A stretch of DNA of 64,000 nt, taken from the NCBI GenBank assembly GCA_036867785.1, contig CP145410.1:1116001-1180000 (forward strand). Direction: 5' to 3'. Each line of letters begins with the position of its first letter. The stretch's first letter is position 1. The DNA comes from Plasmodiophora brassicae. Its lineage: Eukaryota; Endomyxa: Phytomyxea; Phytomyxea; Plasmodiophorida. This document shows, one piece after another, positions 21,101 through 31,393 of this stretch. The position numbers and the translations under genes are program-made. A model generated the notes under the pieces. That model was given only the letters and a program-made list of their open reading frames with translations. It was not told the origin of the DNA and ran no database searches.

Positions 21101-23324
21101 ATGGCGCTGCCGGTCGAACAGGCGGCAAGCAGTGTCGGATCGCTGACGGATCGCAGCTCGACGAAGACGCGGACACTGCACGATCATGAATCGAACTTTA
21201 CGGATCGCTATGTGCAGAAATTCTCGCCGAGGTCGGTCGAGGTGCGTATACGCCGCCTAATGTACAAACGACGACGACCGCGTCGAGTGACCCGCAATGT
21301 AGGCGTTGGCACGCGAAGGTATCTTACCTGAGGAGGTAATTCCAATCAAGTTCGAGGATATGGAGTTCGACCCGGAGGAAACGATGGGGGTCCGTCGCTT
21401 GCGATATGAACACGATGAGAGGCGAAGGTCGAGCTTCGCTTCAGGAACCGGCGCTTATGTCGCCTTACAATGTCCTTAGGGCGGAGTTGCTCGCCATAGC
21501 ACGTGAAGCTCGAATGCATCTTGTAGAGAGCGGCTGGCAACCGCCGACGGATGTTGAACGGGTTCGTCTCTGGAATCACCTGCTTGAGCTGCGAATTGAC
21601 TGTCTCCATACGATGCTTAGCTCGCTAAGAAGAAGGTGCCGCTAGACGCGATCCAGAAGATTGTTGGTGGCGCTACCGCAGATATGATTGAGACTGAGAA
21701 GTCCCGGTTGTCGAAGCTGATGTCTCGACAGGTATTAGTGCCTATCGCAATGGCCAAGCACTGCCACTTACTCCATCCGTGTCGCTGATAGGAGAAGGAG
21801 CTTGGGCAGCTCATAAAAACTGAGATGAAAATGCTGAGCCTGGAAGAGAAACAGAAGCAGAAGGAAATGCAACAAAAGCAGAAGGAGGAGGCACTGAAGA
21901 AGCAACGGCTGAAGATGCAGCAGGTTCGCACATGACGTTGCTCGCTTGAATGTGGAACGTTAGCGTTCTGATCGGAACTTACAGGAAATCCTTGAGCGGC
22001 AACGGCAAATGGAGGCCAGAAGAGCTGAGGTTTCCAACACTATTACGGTTGCTTACGGACGGACCTTGACAAAGCAATCTGGTTTCAGGAAGAAGAGAAA
22101 GAAAGGCAGCGGCGAAAACAGCTTCAGGAAGAAATCTATTCGAAGGCTATGAAGGCACAACGCGAACTTCGCCTTCGCGAGAAAGCCCGGAGGTCAGTCA
22201 CACCTTGGTGCCGCCCCGCTATGGTACCTAACGCCCCTATTTGCAGAGCCGAAGCTCGCGAGAAAGCTGGACAGCGATATAAACGGCAGCTTGAGTTCAA
22301 ACAGCGAACAGAGGTACGGTTGAAATGCGTTTAAGGTTTCATCGATAGGGCAACTAAGCCGTCGTCGTTAGATGATCAACGCTGAAATCCAAGACAGAAT
22401 CATGTCAAAGCTTCAATCTATCCAACGGCGCGACGACATGCGTCGACGCAAGACAGAAGAGCAGAAAAGACAGGTTCCTCAGCGTTATACTGGTGCGACG
22501 TCTCCCAGTTCAATGACTCTGCGGATAGGCACAAGCTGAGAAGGCTCGTCAGCAAAGGGAGAAGAGGGAGCGTGTCGAAGCGACCCTAGCTATGAACCAA
22601 AAGAAGCTTGACGAGAAACGGGCTGCCCTCGCGGCTCTTATGGAAAACCAGTCCAAGAAGATGGAAGATTTCGCACATCACTTGCAAACAAACATGGAGG
22701 AATTGCAACGCCAGCGTCACGTATGATTGATCCGTTGACAACAGGATCGGGCCTCTGACTCCTGTACAGGAAGCCGATGAGAAAAGACGTAAAATCAAAG
22801 AAGAGGCGGATCGTGAACTCATGGGCAAGATTCACAAAGTGCTCGACAAGAACAACCGAGCAGAAATGATGAAACGCGAACTTGAAGCCAAACGACATGA
22901 ACAGCAGGAGTTACGCCGAGAGCAACAGCGCCTGAAGCTACAAGACAAGCTGGACAATGTCGAACGGTACGTGGTTTGCTATAACGCGACGATACTCTGA
23001 GCTAATGAGCGCGATGCCTACAGAAAACGACGAATTGACGAATATAGACGGCAACAGACAGCGTCGAAAATCCAACAGGATGCAGAGCGCAGCCGAGTCC
23101 TGCAGCGTGTAAAGAGTGACATGATCCAAGAGGTTTAATAGCGTCCACTGGTGCTTTGGGACGTGCTAACCCGGTGACAGCGTAAACGTAACCACGTCCT
23201 GGCCCAAATCCAAAAGGAAGAGATCGTTCGTACGTTCCGCAACTTGCGACTGTCCGACAACTTGCGCTCAATGACAACGTCTGCCCGCCATGCGCCCGAC
23301 GTAGCCTGGGATGCATATCGCTAA
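21101..23324 (+). CDS. 516-aa Glu/Lys/Arg-rich coiled-coil protein
   Basis: Thirteen exons (introns 21242-21302, 21428-21479, 21562-21620, 21732-21791, 21924-21984, 22030-22088, 22193-22246, 22314-22371, 22474-22528, 22721-22769, 22967-23023, 23133-23180) sum to 517 codons. After about 150 residues with a conserved look (FSPRSVE, EGILPEEVIPIKFEDMEF, KKVPLDAIQKIV), residues 170-500 are almost continuous charged coiled coil. Many exons keep phase 0 and end with a Gln or Glu codon, consistent with repeated helix cassettes. The tail ends HAPDVAWDAYR. I cannot name the family. Large coiled coils of this kind are common in flagellar axoneme or basal-body proteins, which would suit a zoosporic cell, but that is only inference. 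Confidence 0.8.
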
Positions 23325-23586
23325 CGGCCGTTTTGTAGAATCAGCCGTCCGTTGTCGTCGGGTGGTGACCCTGCTCAGGACGGCCGGCCGCGACCAAAAA
23401 CATGACGCGCCGCTTCGTGTGTCTGCGATTTTACAGTGGTTGTTGTTGCAATACAAAGATCGATACGTACAGGCGGATGGGCGTTGCCATGCAGAAGTGT
23501 AAATCGAAGGAAGGGCGCACCGCAGAGGGTGCCGTTGTTGAATGGAATGTGCGCGACGGACTGCGTCGACAGTTGGGACCGAAGCC

Positions 23587-23949
23587 ATGTCCGACGAGAA
23601 GAGCCCTGCAGCTGGAGGCGGCGTCCCCGGCGAGAAACCGACCGCTCGAGGCGAGGAACGCGATGAAAGGCGTGATCTTGAAAGAGTTACCGATTTCGTT
23701 GAAGAGACGGAGATCGATGCGCCGCAGGTGTCGTCGGCGATCACGATGATCGCGGAGGAGGAGAAGAGGTCGCAGGCGGCGAAGGTGGCCCGCGAGAAGG
23801 AGCTCCGAATGGTGAAAATCGATCCGGCGCATGTCGAGCTGATCGCGCAGCAGATGGATATCGACCAGGAAAAGGCTGAGCGTATCCTGCGTGAGCACGG
23901 CGGTGACCCAGTGAAGGCGCTACGAACCCTCATCCATGTGTCTCAATAA
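23587..23949 (+). CDS. HYPK: HYPK-like NatA/ribosome-associated UBA protein
   Basis: Huntingtin-interacting protein K binds and regulates the NatA N-terminal acetyltransferase at the ribosome. The single-exon 120-aa protein has the family layout: acidic N-terminus, ERVTDFVEETEI helix, SSAITMIAEEEKR.., AREKELRMVKI, then the C-terminal UBA-like domain IDQEKAERILREHGGDPVKALRTLI. The start at 23587 (MSDEKSP) gives the normal HYPK length; the frame stays open to 23542, where another ATG would add 15 residues. It is convergent with Trm7, with 81 bp between the stops. Confidence 0.9.
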   Translation: MSDEKSPAAGGGVPGEKPTARGEERDERRDLERVTDFVEETEIDAPQVSSAITMIAEEEKRSQAAKVAREKELRMVKIDPAHVELIAQQMDIDQEKAERILREHGGDPVKALRTLIHVSQ

Positions 23950-24030
23950 GGGATTTAGACAAACCAGTTGACTGGGCCATGAAGCCGTCAGCAATACGAC
24001 AGGGTTCCTGACGTCGTTGCGAGAAACGAA

Positions 24031-25158
24031 CTACCACTCCCGGGTGGCTTTATTGGCCAGAGCATCTTCATAGGGTGGATGGATTGGCGGTTGCACTGGA
24101 GGCAGCATTGTCGCTTCCGTCAGCGGATACGAGGCATCCGCATCTAAATCGTCCATGTCGTATCCCGATAGATCTCCGCAGGACAGGAACGGGACGATCA
24201 TGTCCTTCAACGCCGAGGACGATCGCATGTCTGTAACGATCCAGTCAGGGTTTCCTGAAGGAAGCAACATGTACGATCTGGGCATACGTTGCTGCAAGTT
24301 TGGAGTAATCATCGTTGGTACATAGCCCTCTGGCGGGCTGTAACCTTGACAGACGAGAAACGACTCTAGAACGACTTGACACTCAGAATATGCTGGTAAA
24401 CGCAGAATACGCACAGATGCTGACCGACACTCGAGTTGCGACTACTGGTCGGCTTGGCAACAGTGACCTTCGCGAAGAACGGATCCAGCTGGTCAAGAAG
24501 CAACGAGAGCGCCGCACCTCGGAATATCTTGCAGACGAACGCCCCACCAAGCCGGAGTACATGTGTACTGATGCAGAAGGCCTAGGAGCAGAAACGAATC
24601 ATCAGATCCTGAACACTCCAGTGCGTGATACGAATACTGACAGCAAGAATGAGTTGCGACTGGACATACTCGTCGATGTCGTGCATTCCGGTTACTGCCA
24701 AATACATTCAGTCGGGATTCGCCCAGTTACCAAATATGCATGTCCGGCATACCGTCAGGAGCACCATCACAGACGACCAGGTCGGCAAGTTCTCCTTCGA
24801 AATGCCCAATGATGCCGCGAGCGGTTTCGTGCCGCGTGATATCGCCTTGCATCAAATTAACGCCATCGATAGGCGCCATTTCTTGTAGATCCACAGCAAC
24901 GATGCGCCCGCCGCTTCGTATCCTCTGTCTGAGCACCTGTGACCAGCTCCCAGGAGCAGCACATCTGCCACGTCGTCATCAGTCCATTTGTTCGCGAACC
25001 GGGAGACATCGTCCTCACAGGTCAACGGCATTGTTGACATTAGAGAGCAAGTCAAACGCCTCATCCAGCTGAAGCAGCTTGAATGCTGAGCGCGCACGGA
25101 AGCCGAGCTCCTTGGCGCGTCTGTAGAAAATGTCACGCTTGTCTTTGGAGTTGGACAT
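24031..25158 (-). CDS. TRM7: tRNA 2'-O-ribose methyltransferase Trm7/FTSJ1
   Basis: SAM-dependent enzyme that methylates riboses at positions 32 and 34 of the anticodon loop of selected tRNAs. Five exons (introns 24965-25018, 24695-24752, 24582-24641, 24366-24424) give 298 aa. It begins [20 protein letters not shown], which contains the first catalytic Lys; then the SAM motif [14 protein letters not shown] (rebuilt over intron 1), [18 protein letters not shown], a CKIFRG segment with the second Lys, [16 protein letters not shown], and a C-terminal [14 protein letters not shown]. All four KDKE residues are therefore visible. It is convergent with HYPK. Confidence 0.93.
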
Positions 25159-25609
25159 GGCCAGCGAATGCGGAGCGACGCCCACGCACTCCGTGGCTAC
25201 ACGGTAGGTAGCAGCACATTCGCCTGCACTCGCACTTATGACGTGGAAGGATCTGCCACAATCGAGAAATCGGAATCGATTACCGTTCATGTGAATACGG
25301 GCGCTAGGCCACCGATGAAGACACAGAGCTCTGGACGGGAGTCGCCATTATCATCGTCGAACGGCACGTCCTTTCGCATGCCGTCTGATCCGGAGCGCCC
25401 AACAGCTCACTTGCGGCCTTCAAACCGGCTTGCTGACGGTACCAATCCTTACGTTCTAGATGCTGACGGCAGATCATCGTCGGAGGCGTTGATGAGCGCG
25501 AATCTCCTTTCAAAAGTCACGATCGTATCGCTAAGATTGCAGGCGGTCAGTTGGACACCTGTCGCGGTCATGGTCCCGGAAGGCCGCAATGGCATTCTTA
25601 TAGGTGTAT
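25159..25609. other. unresolved stretch upstream of Trm7
   Basis: A 147-codon plus frame (25168-25611) spans it but looks like a shadow. On the minus strand a segment ending at about 25290 reads protein-like ([19 protein letters not shown]), but I could not connect it to exons. It may be the 3' end of a small gene broken by the palindrome and retroelement insertions next to it. Confidence 0.35.
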
Positions 25610-25619
25610 GAATCGGGAC

Positions 25620-25905
25620 ACTGGTGCGACCTCGAGTCCGCAGAGTGCCTTAGATCCGCAATCATAGGGCGCCTCCCACATATACCGCGCAACACTGCCG
25701 TACGGCGTCCGTGGGGCACCAATCATACATTCTGCTATCTGGTCTTGTCTGGTCTTGTCCGTGTCCTGCAGACCAGACAAGACCAGATAGCAGAATGTAT
25801 GATTGGTGCCCCACGGACGCCGTACGGCAGTGTTGCGCGGTATATGTGGGAGGCGCCCTATGATTGCGGATCTAAGGCACTCTGCGGACTCGAGGTCGCA
25901 CCAGT
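25620..25905. repeat. perfect inverted repeat, two 135-bp arms, 16-bp spacer
   Basis: Bases 25620-25754 are the exact reverse complement of 25771-25905. The similarity continues outward for about 10 bp after a 3-bp gap (GAATCGGGAC). The right arm directly adjoins the 3' end of a Copia fragment on the minus strand, after a purine-rich GAGGGGGGAATCGGGAC tract that looks like a polypurine tract. The arms are therefore probably LTR or LTR-proximal sequences joined head to head. Confidence 0.95.
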
Positions 25906-26150
25906 ACTGTCCCGATTCCCCCCTCGACCTGAGAGTCCAAGTTCATGTGGGGATGAGGTACGCACTTGAGGGCCGCACGGAATTCGACGAACGTGTGCTT
26001 TCCGAGCTGTTTCGTGAAGATGTCGGCGAGGTTCTCGCACGAGCGGACGTAGTGCACCTTGATCTGGTTGGATGCCACCAGTTCTCTGACGAAGTGGTCC
26101 TTGAGCGCGAGGTGTTTCATCTGTATGTTCCGCCATAATCAATGAACATG
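25872..26150 (-). pseudogene. truncated Copia pol (RNase H end)
   Basis: The minus strand encodes the C-terminal end of a Ty1/Copia polyprotein: KHLALKDHFVRELV, then YVRSCENLADIFTKQL, a signature of the RNase H tail. It is 5'-truncated near 26150, with no upstream RT or integrase. It is a different lineage from the full element at 26448-31573, whose equivalent segment reads NKHIRVKWHYVRECV. It ends in a polypurine-like tract beside the palindrome. Confidence 0.8.
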
Positions 26151-26240
26151 CCTTCAGTTTTCTTCTCGGGGTACACTGTACTCTTGTAGTAAATTGTGCT
26201 GGACACGTCGACGTTGTCCTTGTCCTAGTCGCCATCAACG

Positions 26241-26423
26241 ATGGCTGCATCCAGTCAGGGACTCGACCTCGTCAGCCTGCCAGTTCAACGTTTTTGTTTG
26301 CCGCCCTTGCAACTTGCACGTCGACATGTTGACCGTCTCAGAGAGCGCATTCGCTGCAATGAGAAGGAGCAGAAAGTCTGGCGTCGTCTGAATGCTATGT
26401 GGAATCTCGCCCTGGAACCCTAG
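26241..26423 (+). CDS. possible short protein, unknown
   Basis: A 60-codon frame with a coherent basic helix (QLARRHVDRLRERIRCNEKE) ends 24 bp before the left LTR. I do not recognise it. It could be an intact small protein or one exon of a gene cut by retroelement insertions on both sides. Confidence 0.3.
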   Translation: MAASSQGLDLVSLPVQRFCLPPLQLARRHVDRLRERIRCNEKEQKVWRRLNAMWNLALEP

Positions 26424-26447
26424 TCAGTACCGAATCCAGGAAGAATC

Positions 26448-26627
26448 TGATTCATAATGGGAAGGCTAGCGACAGTGGCCGACCCATGAGTCACGACGAC
26501 GTGACGCAACTGGTGCACAGTGGCGACCGTGCCACTGTGTGTGCGACGTCATGGGGACGTCGGCTTCCCCCACGTTAGATACACTGGGGACTTTCACTTT
26601 CCTAAGCGCTTCGAACTGCTTGAATCA
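26448..26627 (+). repeat. 5' LTR, 180 bp
   Basis: Starts TGATTCATAATGGG and ends CTTGAATCA; the terminal 7-mers are inverted repeats. Same sequence as 31394-31573. Confidence 0.95.
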
Positions 26628-26648
26628 GATTAAGAGTCCCACTCTCTG
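26628..26648 (+). other. primer-binding site, half-tRNA-Lys(CUU) type
   Basis: Directly after the LTR, GATTAAGAGTCCC is the reverse complement of GGGACTCTTAATC, the anticodon stem-loop of eukaryotic tRNA-Lys(CUU). Matching an internal tRNA region rather than the CCA end implies a half-tRNA primer, as known for Drosophila copia. The tRNA match rests on my knowledge of tRNA-Lys sequences. Confidence 0.65.
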
Positions 26649-28118
26649 ATGGCGACGATCCCAAGCATCCCAGCCGACCTGGCCCAAGCAGAGGCCGTGA
26701 TCGCCCAGATAAGCGCTGCGCTGTCCGAGGCCCAGCGGCAGCAGGATCGGCTGGAGGCGGAGGTTGAACGTCTGCAAGCAGCGGCGGCCGGGAGCGGGAC
26801 CGGCCAGCGCGAGAACGCGGCGCTCAAGGATCGTCTGGCGCGGCTGGAAGCTGCGCAGAAGGAAAGGCTGACGGGCCTGAAGGAGTCCGGCATCAAGATC
26901 TCCGTCCAGCTGAAGGGCAAGGACAATTACCTGGTCTGGGCGTCGTCGATGACGACGATGCTCAAGAAGTCGGGCCTGCAAAAGGCCGTGGAGCCCGCGA
27001 CGCGCGGGCACAACGAAGAGCCGGCGTCGGAGCAAGAGAGGCTCCACGCAATGTACGCTATCAAGAAGAACGTGCATGAAGACGAACTTCCCTTGATACT
27101 CGACATACCCGACGACCGTCCGGACCTGGCGTGGAGCGCCATCCAGACGGAGTATTCCGGCCAAACGGGCACGGACCTGGCGATGTTCGACATTCTTCTG
27201 TCAACAACAAAGCTTAAGGCGGGCGCCGACCTCACGGAGACCAAGGCGCACCTGACGGCGATGCGCGACCTGGGCATCAACCTGGCCCGGGCGGATCCGA
27301 ATCGGACGAAGACTGAGTCGGACATGGCGACGAAGGTCCTTATCTCGCTGCCATACACCGAGTACAAGGACTTAGTCAACGCGATGCTGCGCGGTCCCAT
27401 CGGAGAGCTGACGCAAAGCAAGGTCCGCGCAGAAGTGCTCGCTCAGTACAAGCGGGGAGCGATAGAGCGCGGCGACGACGACAGCGGCTCCTCGGCGGCC
27501 ATGACGACGACGGGGTTCTCCGGCAAGTGCTTCAACTGTGGAAAGGCTGGACACAGGGCGGCCGACTGCCGTAGCCGCAAGAAGACCGGCAACGCCGAGC
27601 GCGGCAAGGCCAGGAACGGCAAGCGGAAGGGGGGCAAAGAGGAAGGCGGTTCGGCGTCGATCGCGCTCCTGACGAGCCTGGCGGGCGTCGAGGACGCGCC
27701 GCGGAAGGGCATCCGCGACTTCATCGTCGACAACGCGGCGACGTGCGGCCACGTGTCCACCCACAAGGCGCACTTCGAGGAGCTGGACTTCATCGCCGAC
27801 AAGGACCGGCCGACGATCGGCGGCATCGGCCCGCAGCGAATCAAGGTCCATGCCAGGGGCAACGTCCGCCTCAAGCTGGCTAACGGCAAGTCGATCACGC
27901 TGACAAACGTCGCGTACGCGCCAGATGCATCCGCGAACATCTTCGCGGTGCGTTCGGCACTCCTGCAGCTCGGCAAGGACGGCAAGACGGGCGCGGAGCA
28001 CCATGAGCAGACGCGCTCAGCCCGGCTCCTGGACGGGGCCGGAAGGACGATCGTGACCAGTACGGTCCGCAAGGGCCTGTACTACCTGGATCTGCACAAG
28101 GTCCAGGATTTCGAGTAG
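26649..28118 (+). CDS. Copia Gag with zinc knuckle and protease
   Basis: 489 aa. An N-terminal coiled coil (about residues 10-75) and a UBN2-like capsid region precede a CCHC knuckle CFNCGKAGHRAADC near residue 300 and a Lys/Arg-rich nucleic-acid-binding stretch. Around residue 358 the aspartic protease motif appears as FIVDNAATCGHV, with DNA in place of the usual DSGA, and IFAVRSALLQLG matches the later protease/GAG-pre-integrase linker. It ends at TAG 28116-28118, six bases before the downstream frame shows its first start-like codon (GTG). Pol is in the -1 frame relative to Gag, and that frame is open across the stop. Confidence 0.88.
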   Translation: MATIPSIPADLAQAEAVIAQISAALSEAQRQQDRLEAEVERLQAAAAGSGTGQRENAALKDRLARLEAAQKERLTGLKESGIKISVQLKGKDNYLVWASSMTTMLKKSGLQKAVEPATRGHNEEPASEQERLHAMYAIKKNVHEDELPLILDIPDDRPDLAWSAIQTEYSGQTGTDLAMFDILLSTTKLKAGADLTETKAHLTAMRDLGINLARADPNRTKTESDMATKVLISLPYTEYKDLVNAMLRGPIGELTQSKVRAEVLAQYKRGAIERGDDDSGSSAAMTTTGFSGKCFNCGKAGHRAADCRSRKKTGNAERGKARNGKRKGGKEEGGSASIALLTSLAGVEDAPRKGIRDFIVDNAATCGHVSTHKAHFEELDFIADKDRPTIGGIGPQRIKVHARGNVRLKLANGKSITLTNVAYAPDASANIFAVRSALLQLGKDGKTGAEHHEQTRSARLLDGAGRTIVTSTVRKGLYYLDLHKVQDFE

Positions 28119-28123
28119 CGGGG

Positions 28124-31100
28124 GTGGCGCTGGCCGCCCCCGATCACGATCATCCAAACCAGCCAGAAAACAAGAGCCCGAGCAAGGAGGAGCCGGCCGA
28201 GAAGAAGGAAACGCGCAAGCCCGCGGACGTAAAGCGCGACAGAACGATATCATTGGCGGAGGCGCACGCGAGGTGCGGCCACCTGTCCACGATCACGATC
28301 AGAAAGGCAGTCAAGAACGGGGCAATCACCGGTCTCAACATCGACGAGGCCGACCTGGCGAGCGACGAGGTGCCCAGGTGCAAGGTGTGCATCGAGGCCA
28401 ACCTCAACCGAACGGCGATCCCGCGGAGACGGACACGGACGGTGCTCTCGAAGCTGCAGATCGTCGGGGCGGACCTGCAGACGTTCGACACCAGGTCGCA
28501 TGACGGAAAGACGTACATGGCGTGCTACGTTGACCACGCGACTGGTGTCGGTGCCACGGTCAACCTGGCAAATAAGGGTGACCAGGAGCAAGTCGTCATG
28601 GACGTGCTGACCCGGCTCGAGGTCATGGGCGGCACACGCGTCGACACGTTCCGCGCCGACCAGGGCGGCGAGTTCACCTCGACGCGCCTGGCGAAGCTGC
28701 TGCGCGAGCGGGGAATCGCACAGGAGTTCAGCGACACGGACCGCCCGCACCAGAACGGTCTCGCGGAGACGTTCGGTGGCAAGATTGTCAAGATGATGCG
28801 CGCAGCTCGTGTCCAGTCAGGCGTCCCGCGCAAGTACTGGACCGAGAACGGGCGGCATCAGACGTGGGTAGCCAACCGCGTGCCGCTCCAACGACACGGC
28901 CACCGGACGACGCCAATCGAGGAACTGACGGGGGAACAAGCAGACCTGTCGAGGGCGATGCCATTCGGTTGCGAGGCGTGGGTCAGGATCCGGCGGCAAA
29001 AGAAGTGCAAGCTGGACGCCAGGGCCGAGCGCGCGGTCCACATGGGGGTGTGCATCGACAAGAAGGCGTACCGGCTGCTGCTGTGGCACAGCCGCAAGAT
29101 GATCGAGTCTTCGGACGTGGTCTTCTTCCCCAACGAATTCCCGTTCAAGGATGACAGCGGCTCCCGCGGAGAGGAGACCCGCAAGCGCCAAGAGACGGCG
29201 CAAGCCCAGCTGCAAGGAGGCGGCGATGGCGGTCAAGACGATCGTCATGGGCAAGAAGACGACGGCGGTCGGGACGATCGCGTCGCACGACAAGACGACG
29301 GCGATCGAGAAGGTCGCGTCGGTCAACAACAGGGCGGCGGCCAGGATGGCCGCGCCATTCAGCGAGGCGGCGGCGGGGACGACCGTGCCAGGGAACTCGC
29401 AGGTGCCGGTGAAGACCGGCATGACGGACGCGATGAGCAAGCAGCTCAGGGCGGAGGGGATCGAGGACCTGCTGCTCAAGGCGTCCCTGAACCGAGGCGG
29501 TCGACGCGCATCAGAGGAGCGCCCGCTCGGTTTGCCGACGTGGACTACGACGGCGAAGCGCGGCGCCAGAGGGCGGCCAGCGCCAGGGCGGCAGCAGGGG
29601 CTGCCGACAACGTCGACCAGGCGGCAGCAGCAGATGCTGTCGACCACGACAACGAGGCCAACGACGACCCGGACAACGAGGACCAGGTCAACCAGGACGA
29701 GGCGCTCGAGAACGAGGACAGCTACCTGGAGGAGGAGGACGCTGGCAACGCGTTCCTCACTGAGTACGAGGCCGAGAACGGGCCTGACCGGGACAAGTAC
29801 CTGGCGGCGCAGGTCGAGGAGATGCAGTCGCTGAAGGAAGCGGGCACGTATGAGATCGTGGACCGCCCGACCGACGCTCAAGTGCTGCCAACAATGTTCG
29901 TGCACACGACGAAGCGCGACGAGGACGGGGAGATCACGCGCCACAAGGCCCGCTTCTGCGTCAAGGGATGCTGCGACAAGTTCAAGGGCCAGAAGGAGAC
30001 GTACTCGCCGACGCTCCGGTATGCGACGTTGCGCATCATGGTGGCGCTGGCGGCCATGCTGGGCGTGGTCATCCACCAGCTGGACGTTAAGACGGCGTTC
30101 CTGAATGGAGACCTGCCGTACCCGATCTACTGTGAACAGCCGAAGAACTTCGTGGTCGGAGGACGCGGCAAGGTGATGAAGCTCCTGAAGGCGCTGTACG
30201 GCCTGGTCGAGGCGCCGAAGCTCTGGTACGATAAGCTCGTATCAGTTCTGTTCGAAATCGGCTTCACAAGGGTGACCGGCGACCCGTGCCTGTTCGTTAT
30301 GTTCACGACGAAGGACGGCCGCAGACAGATCACGATCCTCGGGGTGTTCGTGGACGACTTTATGATGTTTGGCACGGATCCCGACGTCATCGAGTACGTC
30401 AAGGCAGCGTTGGGCAAGAAGTTCAAGATGAAGGACCTCGGCATCGCGAGATGGATCCTGGGGATGCGCATCAAGCAGGAGGCAACGCGCATCACGATCG
30501 ACCAACAGCAGTACGCCAAGGAGGTGGTCGCGCGGTTCCAGACCGACATCGACGAGGCAGCCGCCGGGCGCCGCTTGCGCGCGCCGGCCACGGCTCTGCC
30601 TGTCGGGCAGATTATGCCCCGGCGAACCGACGGTGTTCCGCACCAGCATGAGCGGTACCGCGAGGGCGTTGGTTGCCTGGCGCATCTGTCGATCGGCACG
30701 ATGCCGACAATCACGCACGCGGTGTCGCAGCTGTCGCGTCACCTGAACAACCCGGGTCGGGAGCATTTCGAGGCGATGCTCCACGTGCTGCGATATGTCC
30801 AGAACAACACGGATGTCGGCATCATCTACGCGAAGAGCAAGACACCGGCGACTGAATTCGACCCGATGGCACTGAACAAAGACAACGTGAAGGAGTCGGA
30901 GCCCCGGGCGGCGGTCGACTCGGACTTTGCGATGGACCCGGACACATCCAAGTCGGTCACGGGATTCATCGTCACGCTGATGGACGCAGCTGTGAGCTGG
31001 CGATCGAAGCAGCAAAGCCTGGTGGCGACCTCCTCAGCGCACGCGGAGTACGTGGCGGCCAGCGAGCTGGCGCGTGAAGTAGTGTGGGTCCGGATGCTCC

Positions 31101-31387
31101 TCACCGACATCGGGTTCACTCTGACGGACCCGTCGATTGTGCTGGAGGACAACACGGCTGCCGAGCAGATGGTGAAGACGCTCGGGGTCACGGACCGGAA
31201 CAAGCACATTCGGGTGAAATGGCACTATGTGCGAGAGTGCGTCCAGGAGGGACTGCTCCGGTTCGAGCGCGTGGCGTCAAAGAACAATCCGGCGGACGCG
31301 CTCACCAAGCCGACCACTCGTGAACCTGTGGAGGTCATGAAGAGGGCGGCCGGGATGGGTCGGGTGGACCTGTCGCTGGCGCCTTAG
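28124..31387 (+). CDS. Copia Pol: integrase, reverse transcriptase, RNase H
   Basis: 1087 codons from a GTG; expression is more likely by -1 frameshift from Gag. An H-H-C-C zinc finger (HARCGHLS.., CKVC) is followed by the integrase core with its acidic triad: D in GADLQTFD, D in RADQGGEF, E in NGLAETF. A long Gln/Gly/Asp-rich linker follows (about residues 350-540). The RT region shows HKARFCVKG, QLDVKTAFLNGDL and the active site FVDDFMMFG (YVDD variant). RNase H shows VDSDFAMD, SSAHAEYVA, LEDNTAAEQM and the terminal NPADALTKP. No internal stop is present. Confidence 0.93.
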   Translation: MALAAPDHDHPNQPENKSPSKEEPAEKKETRKPADVKRDRTISLAEAHARCGHLSTITIRKAVKNGAITGLNIDEADLASDEVPRCKVCIEANLNRTAIPRRRTRTVLSKLQIVGADLQTFDTRSHDGKTYMACYVDHATGVGATVNLANKGDQEQVVMDVLTRLEVMGGTRVDTFRADQGGEFTSTRLAKLLRERGIAQEFSDTDRPHQNGLAETFGGKIVKMMRAARVQSGVPRKYWTENGRHQTWVANRVPLQRHGHRTTPIEELTGEQADLSRAMPFGCEAWVRIRRQKKCKLDARAERAVHMGVCIDKKAYRLLLWHSRKMIESSDVVFFPNEFPFKDDSGSRGEETRKRQETAQAQLQGGGDGGQDDRHGQEDDGGRDDRVARQDDGDREGRVGQQQGGGQDGRAIQRGGGGDDRARELAGAGEDRHDGRDEQAAQGGGDRGPAAQGVPEPRRSTRIRGAPARFADVDYDGEARRQRAASARAAAGAADNVDQAAAADAVDHDNEANDDPDNEDQVNQDEALENEDSYLEEEDAGNAFLTEYEAENGPDRDKYLAAQVEEMQSLKEAGTYEIVDRPTDAQVLPTMFVHTTKRDEDGEITRHKARFCVKGCCDKFKGQKETYSPTLRYATLRIMVALAAMLGVVIHQLDVKTAFLNGDLPYPIYCEQPKNFVVGGRGKVMKLLKALYGLVEAPKLWYDKLVSVLFEIGFTRVTGDPCLFVMFTTKDGRRQITILGVFVDDFMMFGTDPDVIEYVKAALGKKFKMKDLGIARWILGMRIKQEATRITIDQQQYAKEVVARFQTDIDEAAAGRRLRAPATALPVGQIMPRRTDGVPHQHERYREGVGCLAHLSIGTMPTITHAVSQLSRHLNNPGREHFEAMLHVLRYVQNNTDVGIIYAKSKTPATEFDPMALNKDNVKESEPRAAVDSDFAMDPDTSKSVTGFIVTLMDAAVSWRSKQQSLVATSSAHAEYVAASELAREVVWVRMLLTDIGFTLTDPSIVLEDNTAAEQMVKTLGVTDRNKHIRVKWHYVRECVQEGLLRFERVASKNNPADALTKPTTREPVEVMKRAAGMGRVDLSLAP

Positions 31388-31393
31388 GGCGGC

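Noticed and set aside
26628-26648. tRNA gene fragment
   Set aside because: The tRNA-Lys similarity is antisense, about 20 nt, directly after the LTR, which is the position of a primer-binding site, not a tRNA gene. I saw no other tRNA or rRNA gene.
28817-30076. 419-codon minus-strand open frame inside the Copia element
   Set aside because: It is antisense to integrase and RT with all conserved motifs on the plus strand; high GC leaves the complementary frame open.
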